A stretch of 64,000 bases of DNA, from NCBI GenBank assembly GCA_016702545.1, contig JADJDT010000002.1:186001-250000 (forward strand), read 5' to 3'. Every line of letters begins with the position of its first letter. Position 1 is the stretch's first letter. The position numbers were made by a program, and so were the translations under genes. This document shows, one piece after another, positions 49,488 through 58,877 of this stretch. The notes under the pieces were generated by a model. That model did no database searches and was not told the DNA's origin. It worked only from the letters and a program-made list of their open reading frames with translations. Origin of the DNA: Pseudomonadota bacterium (GTDB lineage Bacteria; Myxococcota_A; Polyangia; GCA-2747355).

Positions 49488-52400
49488 ATGACGAAGCGTT
49501 CCACCGCTCAGGGCGTGCACCGTGTTCCGCGCCTGCTCTTGGTAGTGGTGCTGCTGGCGCCACTGACCCTCCACGCCGAGACGACGCCCCTGCAGGTCAT
49601 TTCCAGCGGCATGCGCAAGCCGGAGATCGCGCTCGTGCTCGACACCTCCGGCTCGATGCACTGGCACCCGTCTGGGTCGGACAAGAACCTCGGGGCCGAC
49701 TGCAACCAGGATCTGTTCAACATCGTGGACCTGCCGCAGGACGGGGTTTGCAGCGGCACCGAGATAGCCTCGCCCGACTGCAATATCACTAGCAACAGCT
49801 CGGCCAGCGCCGGCTCGGCGCCGGCCTGCTGACCGCATCAACAGCCCGCCCACGAGCGGCGCCAGCCGCATCTACAGCATCAAGCGCGTGCTGCGCGGCC
49901 TGTTGCCGGGGCTGCGCTCGGCCGCGAACTTCAGTCTGGTGACCTTCACCAACACCGGCTACTACCAGTACTACAAGGCCGACCAGTCCTGTAACTGCAA
50001 CCAGTGCAGCCTCCCCGCGGTCTGCACCTCGGGTACCTGCAACTCCACCAACGCGACCTGTCCGGCGACCTACTCCCTCCAGTCCTGGAGCGGCACGAAC
50101 GGGTGCCGCTGCAAGAAGGGCGGTGCCTACCTGCCTGCCGCCTGCAGCACCACGGTGGCGCCGACCTGCCCGACCGTGCCCTTCTGCACCGGCGGCTCGA
50201 CCAACTGCACCTGCCCGGCCGCCACGCGCACCTGCGCGAAGGTGGGCGCACCACCCTGCTGTAGCTGTCCCGCGGGGCAGACGCTGAGCTGCACCAACGA
50301 CAACAACTGCGGAACCTGCACCTGCAAGCGCACCAGCTACGTCTACGCCGACTGCTGCGACTGCTCGGCGGCCGGCGCCGGGTACTCGCTGGGCAATAAG
50401 TGCTATCAGTCCGGAGCCGACCGCGATGAGTGCCGCTGCAAGAAGCAGAAGGGCTGGCATTGGCTCTCGGGCTACAAGTGGAAGGACGCGACCTGCAACT
50501 GCCCGCCGCCCGCCGCCGCCCCGACCTGCGACTCGGCCTGCAATAGCATCCCGGCGCCGACGATGGCGACCTGCACGGCGGCCGCCTCCAAGCCGGTGAC
50601 GGTCTTCCTCACCGAAACCGAGCTCAGCGCGCTCAAGCTGTGGCTCAACGGGGCGCCCAAGTCGAGCTGCAACCCCGCGACCGACGACTGCGGCTGGCGT
50701 GACCGCGCGGCGGCCACGCCGAGCTGGACCGGCGCGACGCTGACCCTGCTCTCGGGGGTCGCGACCAGCAGCAACATCTCCGCCACCAACAAGCTGAAGG
50801 ACAGCCTCTACCGCTGCACCAGCGACGGGACCAAGGAGGGACGCTGGCAGTGGTCGGCCGTCGGCCGCGCCCACAGCACCAACGCCTACGGCTGCTCGTC
50901 GTGGGAGTACGTCGGCAGCTACTACACCTACGCCCAGACGGTGCTCGACGCTCCCGACTATTACTGCAGCTCACCCAACTGCCAGCAGACCTCCGAGTAC
51001 CGCGGACCGCAGTGGGTTGACAGCACGGGCACGAACTGGGTCTACCGCCGCTTCTCTGCCGGCACGGCCGACACCTCGTCCAGCGCAGCGCAAGGAGATC
51101 GACTACGCCCGCACCGCTCAGGTCGCGGTGCCGATCGACGCCAGCCAGGAGCAACAATACCAGGACGAGGTCCTCTACCAGATCATGCGCCGGCTCAACA
51201 CGGCCAAGGACGGCGGCATCTACCCGCTGGGTGGCACGCCGACCGCGGCGGGGATCAAGGCTGCCGGCGATCACTTCCTGGCGCGGCAGAAGGGCACCGC
51301 GCCCTTCACCGCCGACCAGCAAGACTACGCTGCGGCCTGCCGCCGGCGCTTCGCGATCGTGCTGACGGACGGCCAGTCCAACGCCTCCGACGGCATCTCG
51401 GATAGCCCCCAGGTGGTGGCCCGAAAGCTCTACCAGGGCGGGCGCGCGAGCTCGAACTACAGCGGCTGGAACGAGCTCGGCGTCTATGCCGGGTACCCGG
51501 ACAATCCGATCCAGACGCTCGCCGTGGGCATGCCGGGCCTCGACAGCTACACCGAGCTCAACGACATCGCCGACCAGGGGGCCGACGGTCTGGACAACGC
51601 CACGCCGGCCACGGCCTACGCCCCGACCAACGAGGTCGAGCTGGCGCGCGACGTGCGGGCGGCGATCACCAAGGCGGTCAGCGGCGACTACGTCACGACC
51701 AGCCTCGGCGTCGCCAACACGACCACCTCAGTCGGCACGATGGCGATCATCGCCTCGACCAAGTTTCCGGAGTGGGAAGGGCAGCTGCGCGCCTTCGACC
51801 TGACGGCCTCCGGCGGGCCGGCGCTGGCCTGGGATGCCGGCAGCCAGCTCTACAGCGCGAACGCCGACGTGGGCTTCGCCTCGCGCCGCATCTACACCGG
51901 CTACCCCACGGTCAACGGCGGCAACCCGGTCGCGATTCTCAACTCGGACGGCACGGCCAATCTGACCGCCGTGCTGGCCGCCGTCGCGGCCACGGGCAAG
52001 ACGCTGCCCGGCACCTCGACGCAGCAGCAGGACATGCTGCGCTGGATCGCCGGCAAGGGGCGCAACTGGCGGCTCTCGCCGATCTTCAACTCGGTGCCGG
52101 CGACGATCGGCGCCGAGGTGCCGAGCTACTCCGGCCTGACCGTGACCGCCCGCGAGCCGCTGATCTACGTCACCTCGCACGACGGGCTGCTACACGCCTT
52201 CCGCGGGCGTGACGGCGCCGAGGTCTTCGCCTACGTGCCGCCGAACCTGCTGCCGCGTGTCTTCGAGCTCTGGGCCTCGAGCAACGCACAGCAACGCCAG
52301 AGCGAGGACCCGGAGAACTTCCGCTGGATCCTCGGCAGCAGCGCGCGCGTGCAGGACGTGCCGAGCTGTACGGGCGCCACTTGCACCTGGCAGACCAACC

Positions 52401-53503
52401 TCGTGCTGACGATGGGCGCCTCGGACAACGCCTTCGTCGTGCTCGACGTCACCAACCCGGTGGTCTGCACCTCCTCGGCCTGTTCGCCGAGCACCTCCTT
52501 CTTCCGCATCGTCGGCCACTCGCACCAGAGCGGCGCCACGCTCGAAGACAAGCTGGGCGAGACCTGGTCGGTGCCGACGATGTTCTTCGGCATGTCGTCG
52601 GGCAGCAAGGTGGCCCACATGAGCATGGGCAGCGGCTACCCACCGATGAGCTCGGGACCCGCCAACCAGGGCAACTACTACTTCCACTTCGCGCCGCTGC
52701 GGCCGACCTCCGGCAGCGCCTACACCACCTTCGACCCGCCGACGCTGCACGCGCCGGGCAGTCCGCTCGTGGACTATGCGGTGATCGCCGACACCGCGGG
52801 GCTGACCGACACCCAGCACGTCGGCATCGCGACCTACCAGGCCGACCTGCTGGGCCGCGTGACCAAGTACCCGCTCGGCGCGGCGACAGGGAGCACGGAT
52901 GTGATCACCGCCGGCGCGCAGCATCCCTTCTATTACAGCCCGGCGGTCTACGATGACCCCGCGGGCCGCTACCTGGTGGCCGTCTCGGGTTCGGCCGCGG
53001 AGCTGGTCGAGCAGCCTGGCGTCGAGGGCAAGGTCTACGTGCTGAAGAACGACGCCGCCTTCCTCTCCTTTGCGCTGGCGGACATCTGCACGCAGTTCGG
53101 CGCGGCGGCGCCGAATTGCCCCAGCACGCGCGCGCGTCCCGTCGCGGCCCCGCTGCTGGTGAAGAACGACCCCGGCAACGCCACCCCGCGGATGGAGATG
53201 TTCTTTGCGGTCTACGATCCGCCGCCGGACAATGAGCCCTGCGCGAGCGGCGTGTCGTATGTGTTCCGCTTCCACATCGACACCGGCGTCAACCCGCCGA
53301 ACCGGCTGCTCTCGGTCAACAAGTACGACGGGCGCGCGGCCGGGTTGACGATCGTCGGCGGCGGCATCGACGTGGCGCTGGGGATCTCGGGCAAGGGGGC
53401 GCAGCGCGCCACCGTGGTCAGCCTCGGGGGCCGGCCGCTGGGCACCGGCAACGTGCCCGGCCCGGCCGACGTGATGGTCGGGAGCTGGAGAGAGGTGCCG
53501 TGA
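49488..53503 (+). pseudogene. pilY1: PilY1-like pilus tip adhesin gene with two +1 frame breaks
   Basis: Starts MTKRSTAQGVHRVPRLLLVV with a signal peptide. The vWA-type MIDAS IALVLDTSGSMHW comes early, and FAIVLTDGQSNASDG later. The C-terminal PilY1 beta-propeller is clear: LIYVTSHDGLLHAFRGRDGA, EVFAYVPPNLLPRVFEL, DVTNPVV, GETWSVPTMFF and FYYSPAVYDDPAGRYLVAVS. Breaks occur near 49827 (TGC-TGA-C) and near 51097 (GCGCAAGG). 4016 bases minus two gives exactly 1338 codons. Between about 49990 and 50575 lies a stretch with about 32 cysteines. PilY1 sits at the type IV pilus tip and acts in adhesion and surface sensing. First gene of a minor pilin operon. Confidence 0.87.
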
Positions 53504-54135
53504 TGCGACCGGGCGACCGAAGAGACGAAGGCAGCCAGTCGGGCTCGGCGCTGGTGATCGCCGTGCTGATCACCCTGCTGCTGGTGGGCCTGGGCCTGTC
53601 GGCGATGTGGCTCGGCTCGCAGAGCGCCCACGTGACCGGCAGCCTGGCGCGCCGCCAGGAGGCGATCTACGCCGCCGAAGCCGGTATCGAGCGCGCACGG
53701 GCCGTGCTGGAGGTCAGCACGGCGTGGGACACGCTGCTCGGCACGGCCACCGGCGGCCGCTGCGGCGCCACGCTCGACGAGCCGGCGGGCAAGGGCAACG
53801 TGCTCTGCGACGGTGCCACGCCGATGGAGCACGCGATGCCCGCGGCGACCCAAACCGCGGCCTTGGCCCCGGTGGTCACCAGCGCGCGCTACACGCTCTT
53901 CATCCGCAATGATCCCTCCGAGGCCGCCCAGGCCGGCGGCCGCTACCACGACACCGATCGGCGCGTGATCGTGCGCTCGGAGGGGCGCGGCGCCGACGGC
54001 GTCAGCGTCGTGACGATCGAGGCGATGCTGCTGGTCGGCGGCGGCGGCGGACCCGGCTCGGTGCCCGACTACTCGCAGGCCGGCCTCAACTCCGGCGGCA
54101 GCAACAGCGGCCAGACCACCATCGCGGGGCCCTGA
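53503..54135 (+). CDS. pilX: PilX-like type IV pilus assembly protein
   Basis: A 210-residue protein. Its N-terminus SGSALVIAVLITLLLVGLGL with downstream EAIYAAEAGIERARAVLEV is the PilX_N pattern: a single hydrophobic helix followed by the AEAG motif. The remainder is a pilin-like globular region ending in a Gly/Ser-rich tail. The ATG overlaps the pilY1 stop (TGATG), and GAGAGG lies upstream. PilX is a minor pilin-like component that works with PilY1, PilV and PilW at the pilus tip. Confidence 0.85.
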   Translation: MRPGDRRDEGSQSGSALVIAVLITLLLVGLGLSAMWLGSQSAHVTGSLARRQEAIYAAEAGIERARAVLEVSTAWDTLLGTATGGRCGATLDEPAGKGNVLCDGATPMEHAMPAATQTAALAPVVTSARYTLFIRNDPSEAAQAGGRYHDTDRRVIVRSEGRGADGVSVVTIEAMLLVGGGGGPGSVPDYSQAGLNSGGSNSGQTTIAGP

Positions 54136-54155
54136 GGCCGCCAAGGAGACAGCCG

Positions 54156-54647
54156 ATGTCGCGCGTCAAGCCCAGCCCGTGCCGGCAGGCGGGCTTCACG
54201 ATCATGGAAGTGCTGATGACGATGTTGGTGCTGACCATCTCGTTGGTCGGCCTGACCGCGCTGCAGCTCCAGAGCATTCGCCAGGTCACCGACACCCGCC
54301 GCGCGGGCGAGGCGCTGCGCCTGGTGAAGGCCGTGATCGAGGGCTACACCCTGATCGACTACGCGCGCATTCCGCCGCCGAACGCGCCCAACTGGATGAC
54401 CCAGCCCAAGCGCGGCCATGAGAACGTGGCGACCCCCAGCACCGACGACCTGATGATCGGCGTCGGCGTCGATGGCCGAAGCGTGGGCCCCTTCCGGGTC
54501 CAGTATCTGGTCGAGCCCTTCCAGGGAGGCATGATGCTGACCGTGCAAGCGAGCTGGCGTAGCGCCGATGCGCACGGCGGCAACACGACCTCCGACGCGC
54601 GCTTTCGCACGCAGCGCGTCACGTTGACGACGGTGAGGTTTCCATGA
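54156..54647 (+). CDS. pilV: PilV-like minor pilin
   Basis: A 163-residue prepilin-like protein. The type III signal is CRQAG/FTIMEVLMTMLVLTI with cleavage after Gly and Glu at +5, followed by the N-terminal helix SLVGLTALQLQSIRQVTDTR typical of PilV. The C-terminal domain is short (QASWRSADAHGG, RTQRVTLTTVRFP). It should be processed by PilD and join the pilus-tip complex. Its stop overlaps pilW as ATGA. Confidence 0.88.
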   Translation: MSRVKPSPCRQAGFTIMEVLMTMLVLTISLVGLTALQLQSIRQVTDTRRAGEALRLVKAVIEGYTLIDYARIPPPNAPNWMTQPKRGHENVATPSTDDLMIGVGVDGRSVGPFRVQYLVEPFQGGMMLTVQASWRSADAHGGNTTSDARFRTQRVTLTTVRFP

Positions 54648-55834
54648 GGGCGAGGCGCAGTCGAGGCGGCGGCGAGAGCGGCGTCACCATCGTCGAGCTG
54701 ATGGTCGCGATGGTGCTGGCGGCGATGCTGGCGGCCGGGTTGTTCGCGCTGCTGACGGGGCAACAGCGCACCTACAGCCAGCAGATGGAGGGCACCGGGA
54801 TCCAGCAGAATCTCGGCGGCGCGGTGGAATACCTCGAGCGGCAGGTGCGCCTGGCGGGCTTCGGCCTGGGCGGGCCTTGTCCGGGCAGCGTGCTGCTCAG
54901 CGGCACCGCCACCGGCGCGGCCACCCTGCCCTCCGTGACGCTCTACAACGCCTGCAATCTGCTGACCCAGAACCCGACCGCCTGCTGCTCGAGCGCCAAT
55001 CTCGGCGCTTGCAGCGCGACGATGAGCACCACCGCGGTCGACTCGCTCTCCGTCACCTACGCCGGTGACGTCAACAACCCGGCGCTCTTCGGCGGCATCC
55101 GGCTGACGCGCGCGCTCGGCGCCACCGATCAAGTGGTCTGGACCGGCGCGAGCGGCGGCATGGTGGCGAACGGCCGCTTCATGCTCTGGGAGCCGGGCAC
55201 GACCACACCCTGCATCCTACGCCAGCTCACCGCGAACCCCGTGGCAGCGGGTGCCGAGTTTCAGATCGCCCATGGCGCCAGCGCGGCGCTCAACGGCGGC
55301 GGCGGCACGAACCAGGCCTTCCCGGTGGGCTCGCTGCTCTTCCCCGTGGCCGCCACGACCCGGCCGCGGCACTTCGCGATCGACACCACCACCAGCCCGC
55401 CGCAGCTCGTCACCTGGTCGACGACGGCGGCCAACCCCAGCACCGACCGCGCCAATCGCGAGGTGCTCGCCGAGGGCGTCGAGAGCCTCCAGGTGGCCTA
55501 CGCCTGCGACGTCGGCGACAGCGGCGGCGTCGGGGCCGGCGACGGGCAGCTCGCCGAGGGCTCGACCGTGGCCGAGCGCCGCGTCGACGAGTGGGCCTTC
55601 AACGTCGCCGGCGAGACCTACCGCCCCAACTGCAGCGTCCGGCCGATCCGCGCCGTGCGCCTGACGCTGATCGGTCGCGGCGCCAGCGGCGATCCCCGCG
55701 ACCGCGTCGGCCGCCGGCCCGCCCATGAGGACCAGCCGGAGGGCACCGCCGCCGCCGACCGAGCCGAGAGCCACAGCGGCAGCTTCCAGCGCGAGGTGCT
55801 CAGCGTCCAGGTCCGGCCGCGCAACATCCTATAG
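54644..55834 (+). CDS. pilW: PilW-like minor pilin
   Basis: A 396-residue prepilin-like protein. Type III signal: GESG/VTIVELMVAMVLAAML, with Val instead of Phe at +1. The helix continues into QQNLGGAVEYLERQVRLAGFG, a typical PilW pattern. The C-terminal ~320 residues are a large beta-rich globular domain with several cysteine pairs (PCPG, NAC, ACCSS, GAC, YACD, NCS). Last gene of the pilY1-pilX-pilV-pilW operon. No pilE or fimT gene is present. Confidence 0.87.
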   Translation: MRARRSRGGGESGVTIVELMVAMVLAAMLAAGLFALLTGQQRTYSQQMEGTGIQQNLGGAVEYLERQVRLAGFGLGGPCPGSVLLSGTATGAATLPSVTLYNACNLLTQNPTACCSSANLGACSATMSTTAVDSLSVTYAGDVNNPALFGGIRLTRALGATDQVVWTGASGGMVANGRFMLWEPGTTTPCILRQLTANPVAAGAEFQIAHGASAALNGGGGTNQAFPVGSLLFPVAATTRPRHFAIDTTTSPPQLVTWSTTAANPSTDRANREVLAEGVESLQVAYACDVGDSGGVGAGDGQLAEGSTVAERRVDEWAFNVAGETYRPNCSVRPIRAVRLTLIGRGASGDPRDRVGRRPAHEDQPEGTAAADRAESHSGSFQREVLSVQVRPRNIL

Positions 55835-55839
55835 AGTCC

Positions 55840-55865
55840 GTGGGACCCGCCCCCGTGGGACCCGC
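55840..55865. repeat. 11-bp repeated unit after pilW
   Basis: GTGGGACCCGC occurs at 55840-55850 and 55855-55865 in the short gap between the convergent pilW and vapC genes. Confidence 0.6.
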
Positions 55866-55893
55866 ACCCGGGATGCGGTCGCTCCAGCGCGCG

Positions 55894-56346
55894 TCAGCCG
55901 CGGTGGAGACGCGCCCAGTGCCGCAGGGTGATGAGGTGTGAGCTGCGCACGCGGCGCGCGGCCCGGGCGTCCGACGTCACCCAACAACCGCCCAGGTCCT
56001 CGGCGAGCGCGAGGTAGGTCGCGTCGTAGCCTGAAAGCCCCCGGCAGCTCCAATGGACCGCCCGCGCGAGCGCTGGCTCGGAGAGGGCGATCGTACGCAG
56101 ACCGAGGCGTAGCAGCACCCCGACGGCCTGCGCCACGAAGCGCTCGTCACGCGCCGACTTCCGCGCGAGCACGTGTACCGCCTCCGTCAGCAACAGCGGC
56201 GGGATGACCCACCGCTCCGGTTGCTCGCAGATCGCCTCGCGCACCCTCAGCGCCGCCTGCCGTTCGGGCTCGTCCGTGAAGAACCAGGCGACGATCACGG
56301 AGGCATCGACCACCCACGGCCCGTCATGGCGGCGCTCAGCCGTCAT
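55894..56346 (-). CDS. vapC: VapC-like PIN-domain ribonuclease toxin
   Basis: A 150-residue PIN protein: WVVDASVIVAWFFTDEPERQ gives the first metal-binding Asp, LLLTEAVHVLARKS the Glu, and GLSGYDATYLALAEDLGGCWVTSDAR the C-terminal Asp pair. VapC toxins cleave tRNA or rRNA. The start overlaps the end of the Phd-like antitoxin gene by 11 bases. Because that antitoxin gene has a frame break, the toxin may be unguarded if the break is real. Confidence 0.88.
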   Translation of the reverse strand: MTAERRHDGPWVVDASVIVAWFFTDEPERQAALRVREAICEQPERWVIPPLLLTEAVHVLARKSARDERFVAQAVGVLLRLGLRTIALSEPALARAVHWSCRGLSGYDATYLALAEDLGGCWVTSDARAARRVRSSHLITLRHWARLHRG

Positions 56347-56609
56347 GCGTTCGCCCCTGCCGCAGGATCTCGCCGGCGGGCGTGCGGTCCGCGGACGGCC
56401 GGGCGAGCGCGTCGATCTCCTGCAGCAGCGCTTGGCGCGCTTCGGCTGCCGCGCGCTCGGCGAAGCGCTCGTGGAAGTCCCGCAGCGAGATCAGCACGGC
56501 CACCGGGTTGCCGCCCCTTGGCGAGCAGAACCGGCGGCCCACCGCGTTGCAGACTGGCACAGACGCGTCCCAGGGACTGACGCAACTCCACCGCGTTGAC
56601 GCTCTTCAT
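56336..56609 (-). pseudogene. Phd/YefM-like antitoxin gene with one +1 frame break
   Basis: Starts MKSVNAVELRQSLGRVCASL and runs to PPVLLAKG, the standard Phd/YefM N-terminus. The continuation GGNPVAVLISLRDFHERFAE and the toxin-binding helix (RQALLQEIDALARPSADRTP) are in the next frame. Removing one G from the GGGG of AAGGGGCGGC near 56520 joins them. 274 bases minus one gives 91 codons. It should bind and repress the VapC encoded downstream. Confidence 0.8.
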
Positions 56610-56733
56610 GACACATGGTCTGACAGATGATAGAGCAGCTGTCAAAGAGCGCCGGTGGGGGGCAGGTGAAGCCCGGCGCGGTGCGGCTCGGTGGCGTACA
56701 ACCAGCGCACTCTCGCGCTATACTGCAACCCCG

Positions 56734-56880
56734 ATGCAAGCCGCTCCCGGACGCGCCAGCTACGAGGACCTGCTCGCCCTCCCCGGGCGGGTCCGAGCCG
56801 AGCTGATTCACGGCAGCATCGTCGTTGTGACAGCTCAGCAACACCGCGGGCCGGGCGGGGCCGGGGGGTGCTGGGTTGCG
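56734..56880 (+). pseudogene. N-terminal remnant of a Uma2-family gene
   Basis: From ATG 56734 the frame reads MQAAPGRASYEDLLALPGRV then RAELIHGSIVV, the N-terminus of a Uma2 protein (compare RPASYADIEALPAHLVGEL at 7307-7873). Homology stops after about 33 residues, and the frame continues as low-complexity sequence into the next gene. A TATACT box precedes the ATG. A third Uma2 locus, broken, perhaps by insertion of the adjacent antitoxin gene. Confidence 0.65.
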
Positions 56881-56926
56881 CTGCGGCGCGACGTCCTCCA
56901 GAATGGAGGCACTTCGGAGTCATTCG

Positions 56927-57157
56927 ATGCCGACGCTCAATATCAAGAACCTACCGCTATCGCTGGCGCGTCGCCTGCGAATCCGCGCTCGGCGCGCCCA
57001 CCGCTCGGTGACGCAGGAGGTGATCCACCTGCTGGAGCGCGCGACCGAAGAGCCCGAGCCCTTGTCGATCTTGGCGCTCCGGGGCCTCGGCAAGGAGCAC
57101 TGGCACGGGGTCGACCCCGCCCGCCATGTCGAAGCCGAGCGTGACGAATGGAGCTGA
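56927..57157 (+). CDS. FitA/VapB-like ribbon-helix-helix antitoxin
   Basis: A 76-residue protein: MPTLNIKNLPLSLARRLRIR is the RHH DNA-binding strand and helix, RARRAHRSVTQEVIHLLERA the second helix, then a toxin-binding tail (ILALRGLGKEHWHGVDPARH, VEAERDEWS). It should bind DNA as a dimer, repress its own operon and neutralise the PIN toxin downstream, which it overlaps by 10 bases. Confidence 0.88.
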   Translation: MPTLNIKNLPLSLARRLRIRARRAHRSVTQEVIHLLERATEEPEPLSILALRGLGKEHWHGVDPARHVEAERDEWS

Positions 57158-57654
57158 TCGAGCGCGTGGGTGGCGGCCCGGTCGCGCTCGATTCGGCGAT
57201 CTTCATCTACTTCATCGAGGACGACGAGCGACGTGCGCCCCTGATCGCGTCGTTGTTACAGCGCATCGATCAGGGCCAGCTCGGCGCCGTCACCTCGGCC
57301 GTGACGCTGCTCGAGTGCCTCGTGGTGCCCTACCGGGACGGCGACCTGGCGCTCGCCGAGCGCTACGAGGCGCTGCTCACGCGTTCGCGCGGCCTGACCC
57401 TGATCGACTTCGATCGACCGCTCTTGCGCGCCGCCGCACAGCTTCGGGCTGCCCTCGGGCTCAAGACGCCTGACGCCCTTCAGCTCGCGGCGGCGCTGCG
57501 CACGGGAGCCAAGGCCTTCCTCACCAACGACCGCCGACTGCCACCCGTCGCCGGCCTGGCGATGCTCCAGCTCGACGATTTCCTTCCACCGAGCGCTGGT
57601 CAGCACGCCAGCGGGGCTCCGCGAGCGACCAAGAAGCGAGCACGTCCGCGATGA
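57148..57654 (+). CDS. PIN-domain toxin (VapC/FitB-like)
   Basis: A 168-residue PIN protein: GGPVALDSAIFIYFIEDDER (first Asp), VTSAVTLLECLVVPYRDGD (Glu), LGLKTPDALQLAAALRTGAK and FLTNDRRLPPVAGL (Asp pair). Partner of the RHH antitoxin immediately upstream. Its TGA overlaps the hemolysin III start (ATGA), which may be chance coupling. The C-terminus has a basic Lys/Arg tail. Confidence 0.9.
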   Translation: MELIERVGGGPVALDSAIFIYFIEDDERRAPLIASLLQRIDQGQLGAVTSAVTLLECLVVPYRDGDLALAERYEALLTRSRGLTLIDFDRPLLRAAAQLRAALGLKTPDALQLAAALRTGAKAFLTNDRRLPPVAGLAMLQLDDFLPPSAGQHASGAPRATKKRARPR

Positions 57655-58304
57655 CCGCCAGCCCGCATTCGCCTCACCTTTACACGCGCGGCGAGGAGAT
57701 CGCCGCCGCCGTCACGCACGGCATCGGCACGGCGCTGGCCCTCGCCGGCTTGGCGCTGGTGGTGTCGGGCGCGGCGCGCAGCGGCAGCGCGCGGCACGTC
57801 CTGAGCACGGCGATCTACGGCAGCACGCTCGTCTTCCTCTACCTGGCCTCGACGCTCTATCACGCCGTCCAGCAGCCGCGCGCGAAGCGGGTGCTGAAGA
57901 TTCTCGATCACGTCGGCATCTACCTGCTGATCGCGGGGACCTACACCCCCTTCACGCTGGTCACGCTGCGCGGCGCCTGGGGTTGGTCGATCTTCGGCGT
58001 GATCTGGGGCCTGGCGCTGCTGGGCGTGGCGCTGGAGGCGTTCTGGCTCTTTCGGCCGAAGTGGAGCTCGGCGCTGGTCTACGTCGCGATGGGGTGGATC
58101 ATCGTGATCGCGATGCGACCGCTGATGGCCAACCTCCCCGGCCCGGGCCTGGCCTTGCTCTTCGCCGGGGGCCTGGCCTACACGCTCGGCACGGTGTTCT
58201 ACGTCTGGAAGAGCGTGCGCTACATGCACGCCGTCTGGCACGCCTGGGTGCTCGCGGGCAGCGCCTGCCACTTCTTGGCGGTGCTCTTCTACGTCGTACC
58301 GTAG
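57651..58304 (+). CDS. Hemolysin III family (PAQR-like) membrane protein
   Basis: A 217-residue seven-helix membrane protein. Blocks seen: YTRGEEIAAAVTHGIGTALA, FLYLASTLYHAVQQP, LKILDHVGIYLLIAGTYTPF, GWSIFGVIWGLALLGVALE, YVAMGWIIVIAMRPL, and YMHAVWHAWVLAGSACHFLA. Conserved His and Asp residues in these positions form the presumed metal site of the PAQR/CREST superfamily. Bacterial members (YqfA-type) are of uncertain function despite the name. Confidence 0.92.
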   Translation: MTASPHSPHLYTRGEEIAAAVTHGIGTALALAGLALVVSGAARSGSARHVLSTAIYGSTLVFLYLASTLYHAVQQPRAKRVLKILDHVGIYLLIAGTYTPFTLVTLRGAWGWSIFGVIWGLALLGVALEAFWLFRPKWSSALVYVAMGWIIVIAMRPLMANLPGPGLALLFAGGLAYTLGTVFYVWKSVRYMHAVWHAWVLAGSACHFLAVLFYVVP

Positions 58305-58357
58305 CGCCAGCGCTCGCCAGCGCCGGCCTGGCGGTTGGCCGCCGAAGGGCAGCCGCG

Positions 58358-58876
58358 TCACTCGCCCGTGAGCAGGACCTGTCCACGGTCGAGCGTGGCC
58401 TCGAAGCGGTCGAGCCCCGTCGCCACCTGCGGCGCGACGCGTAACAGGGTGGTCAGCAGCGGCGCGAGTCGGTCGGCCCGCAGCTCGACGGCGTAGGCGT
58501 GACGGAAGAAGTGGCGAAAGCCCAGCAGCTCGATCAGATCCCCTTCTGCCGCTTCGGGCAGCAGAGGCTCGCGCAGCCCCGGTATCGCCGCCATCGCCTG
58601 CGAGAGCAGCTCCTGGTGCCAGCGCTCGCCGCTCGGCACACATTCGTCCAGGTGGCGCGCGACCCGCTCGAGGCTCGACTCCAAGGCCGTATACCAAGCG
58701 TGCAGCACGGTCGCCGCCCACGCGAGCTGGGCGCGCTCCGGGTGGCCAGGCGAGGCGAGCACAGCGCTCAGCTCGACGGCATCCTGCTCGTGACGCAGCA
58801 TCGCCCGGCGATCGGCGCGAAGCTCGCGCAGCAGGCGCGAGATCAGCGAGGCGCTGGCGGCTTGCTCGGGCGACAT
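58358..58876 (-). CDS. HepT-like HEPN toxin, catalytic motif intact
   Basis: A 172-residue helical protein with LISRLLRELRADRRAMLRHE, VLHAWYTALESSLERVARHL, and GFRHFFRHAYAVELRADRLA, which contains RX4HXY. It is paralogous to the protein at 3955-4467, which has Asn in place of this His. It lies one base after the MNT gene stop. Probable RNase toxin of a HEPN/MNT pair. Confidence 0.85.
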   Translation of the reverse strand: MSPEQAASASLISRLLRELRADRRAMLRHEQDAVELSAVLASPGHPERAQLAWAATVLHAWYTALESSLERVARHLDECVPSGERWHQELLSQAMAAIPGLREPLLPEAAEGDLIELLGFRHFFRHAYAVELRADRLAPLLTTLLRVAPQVATGLDRFEATLDRGQVLLTGE

Positions 58877-58877
58877 C

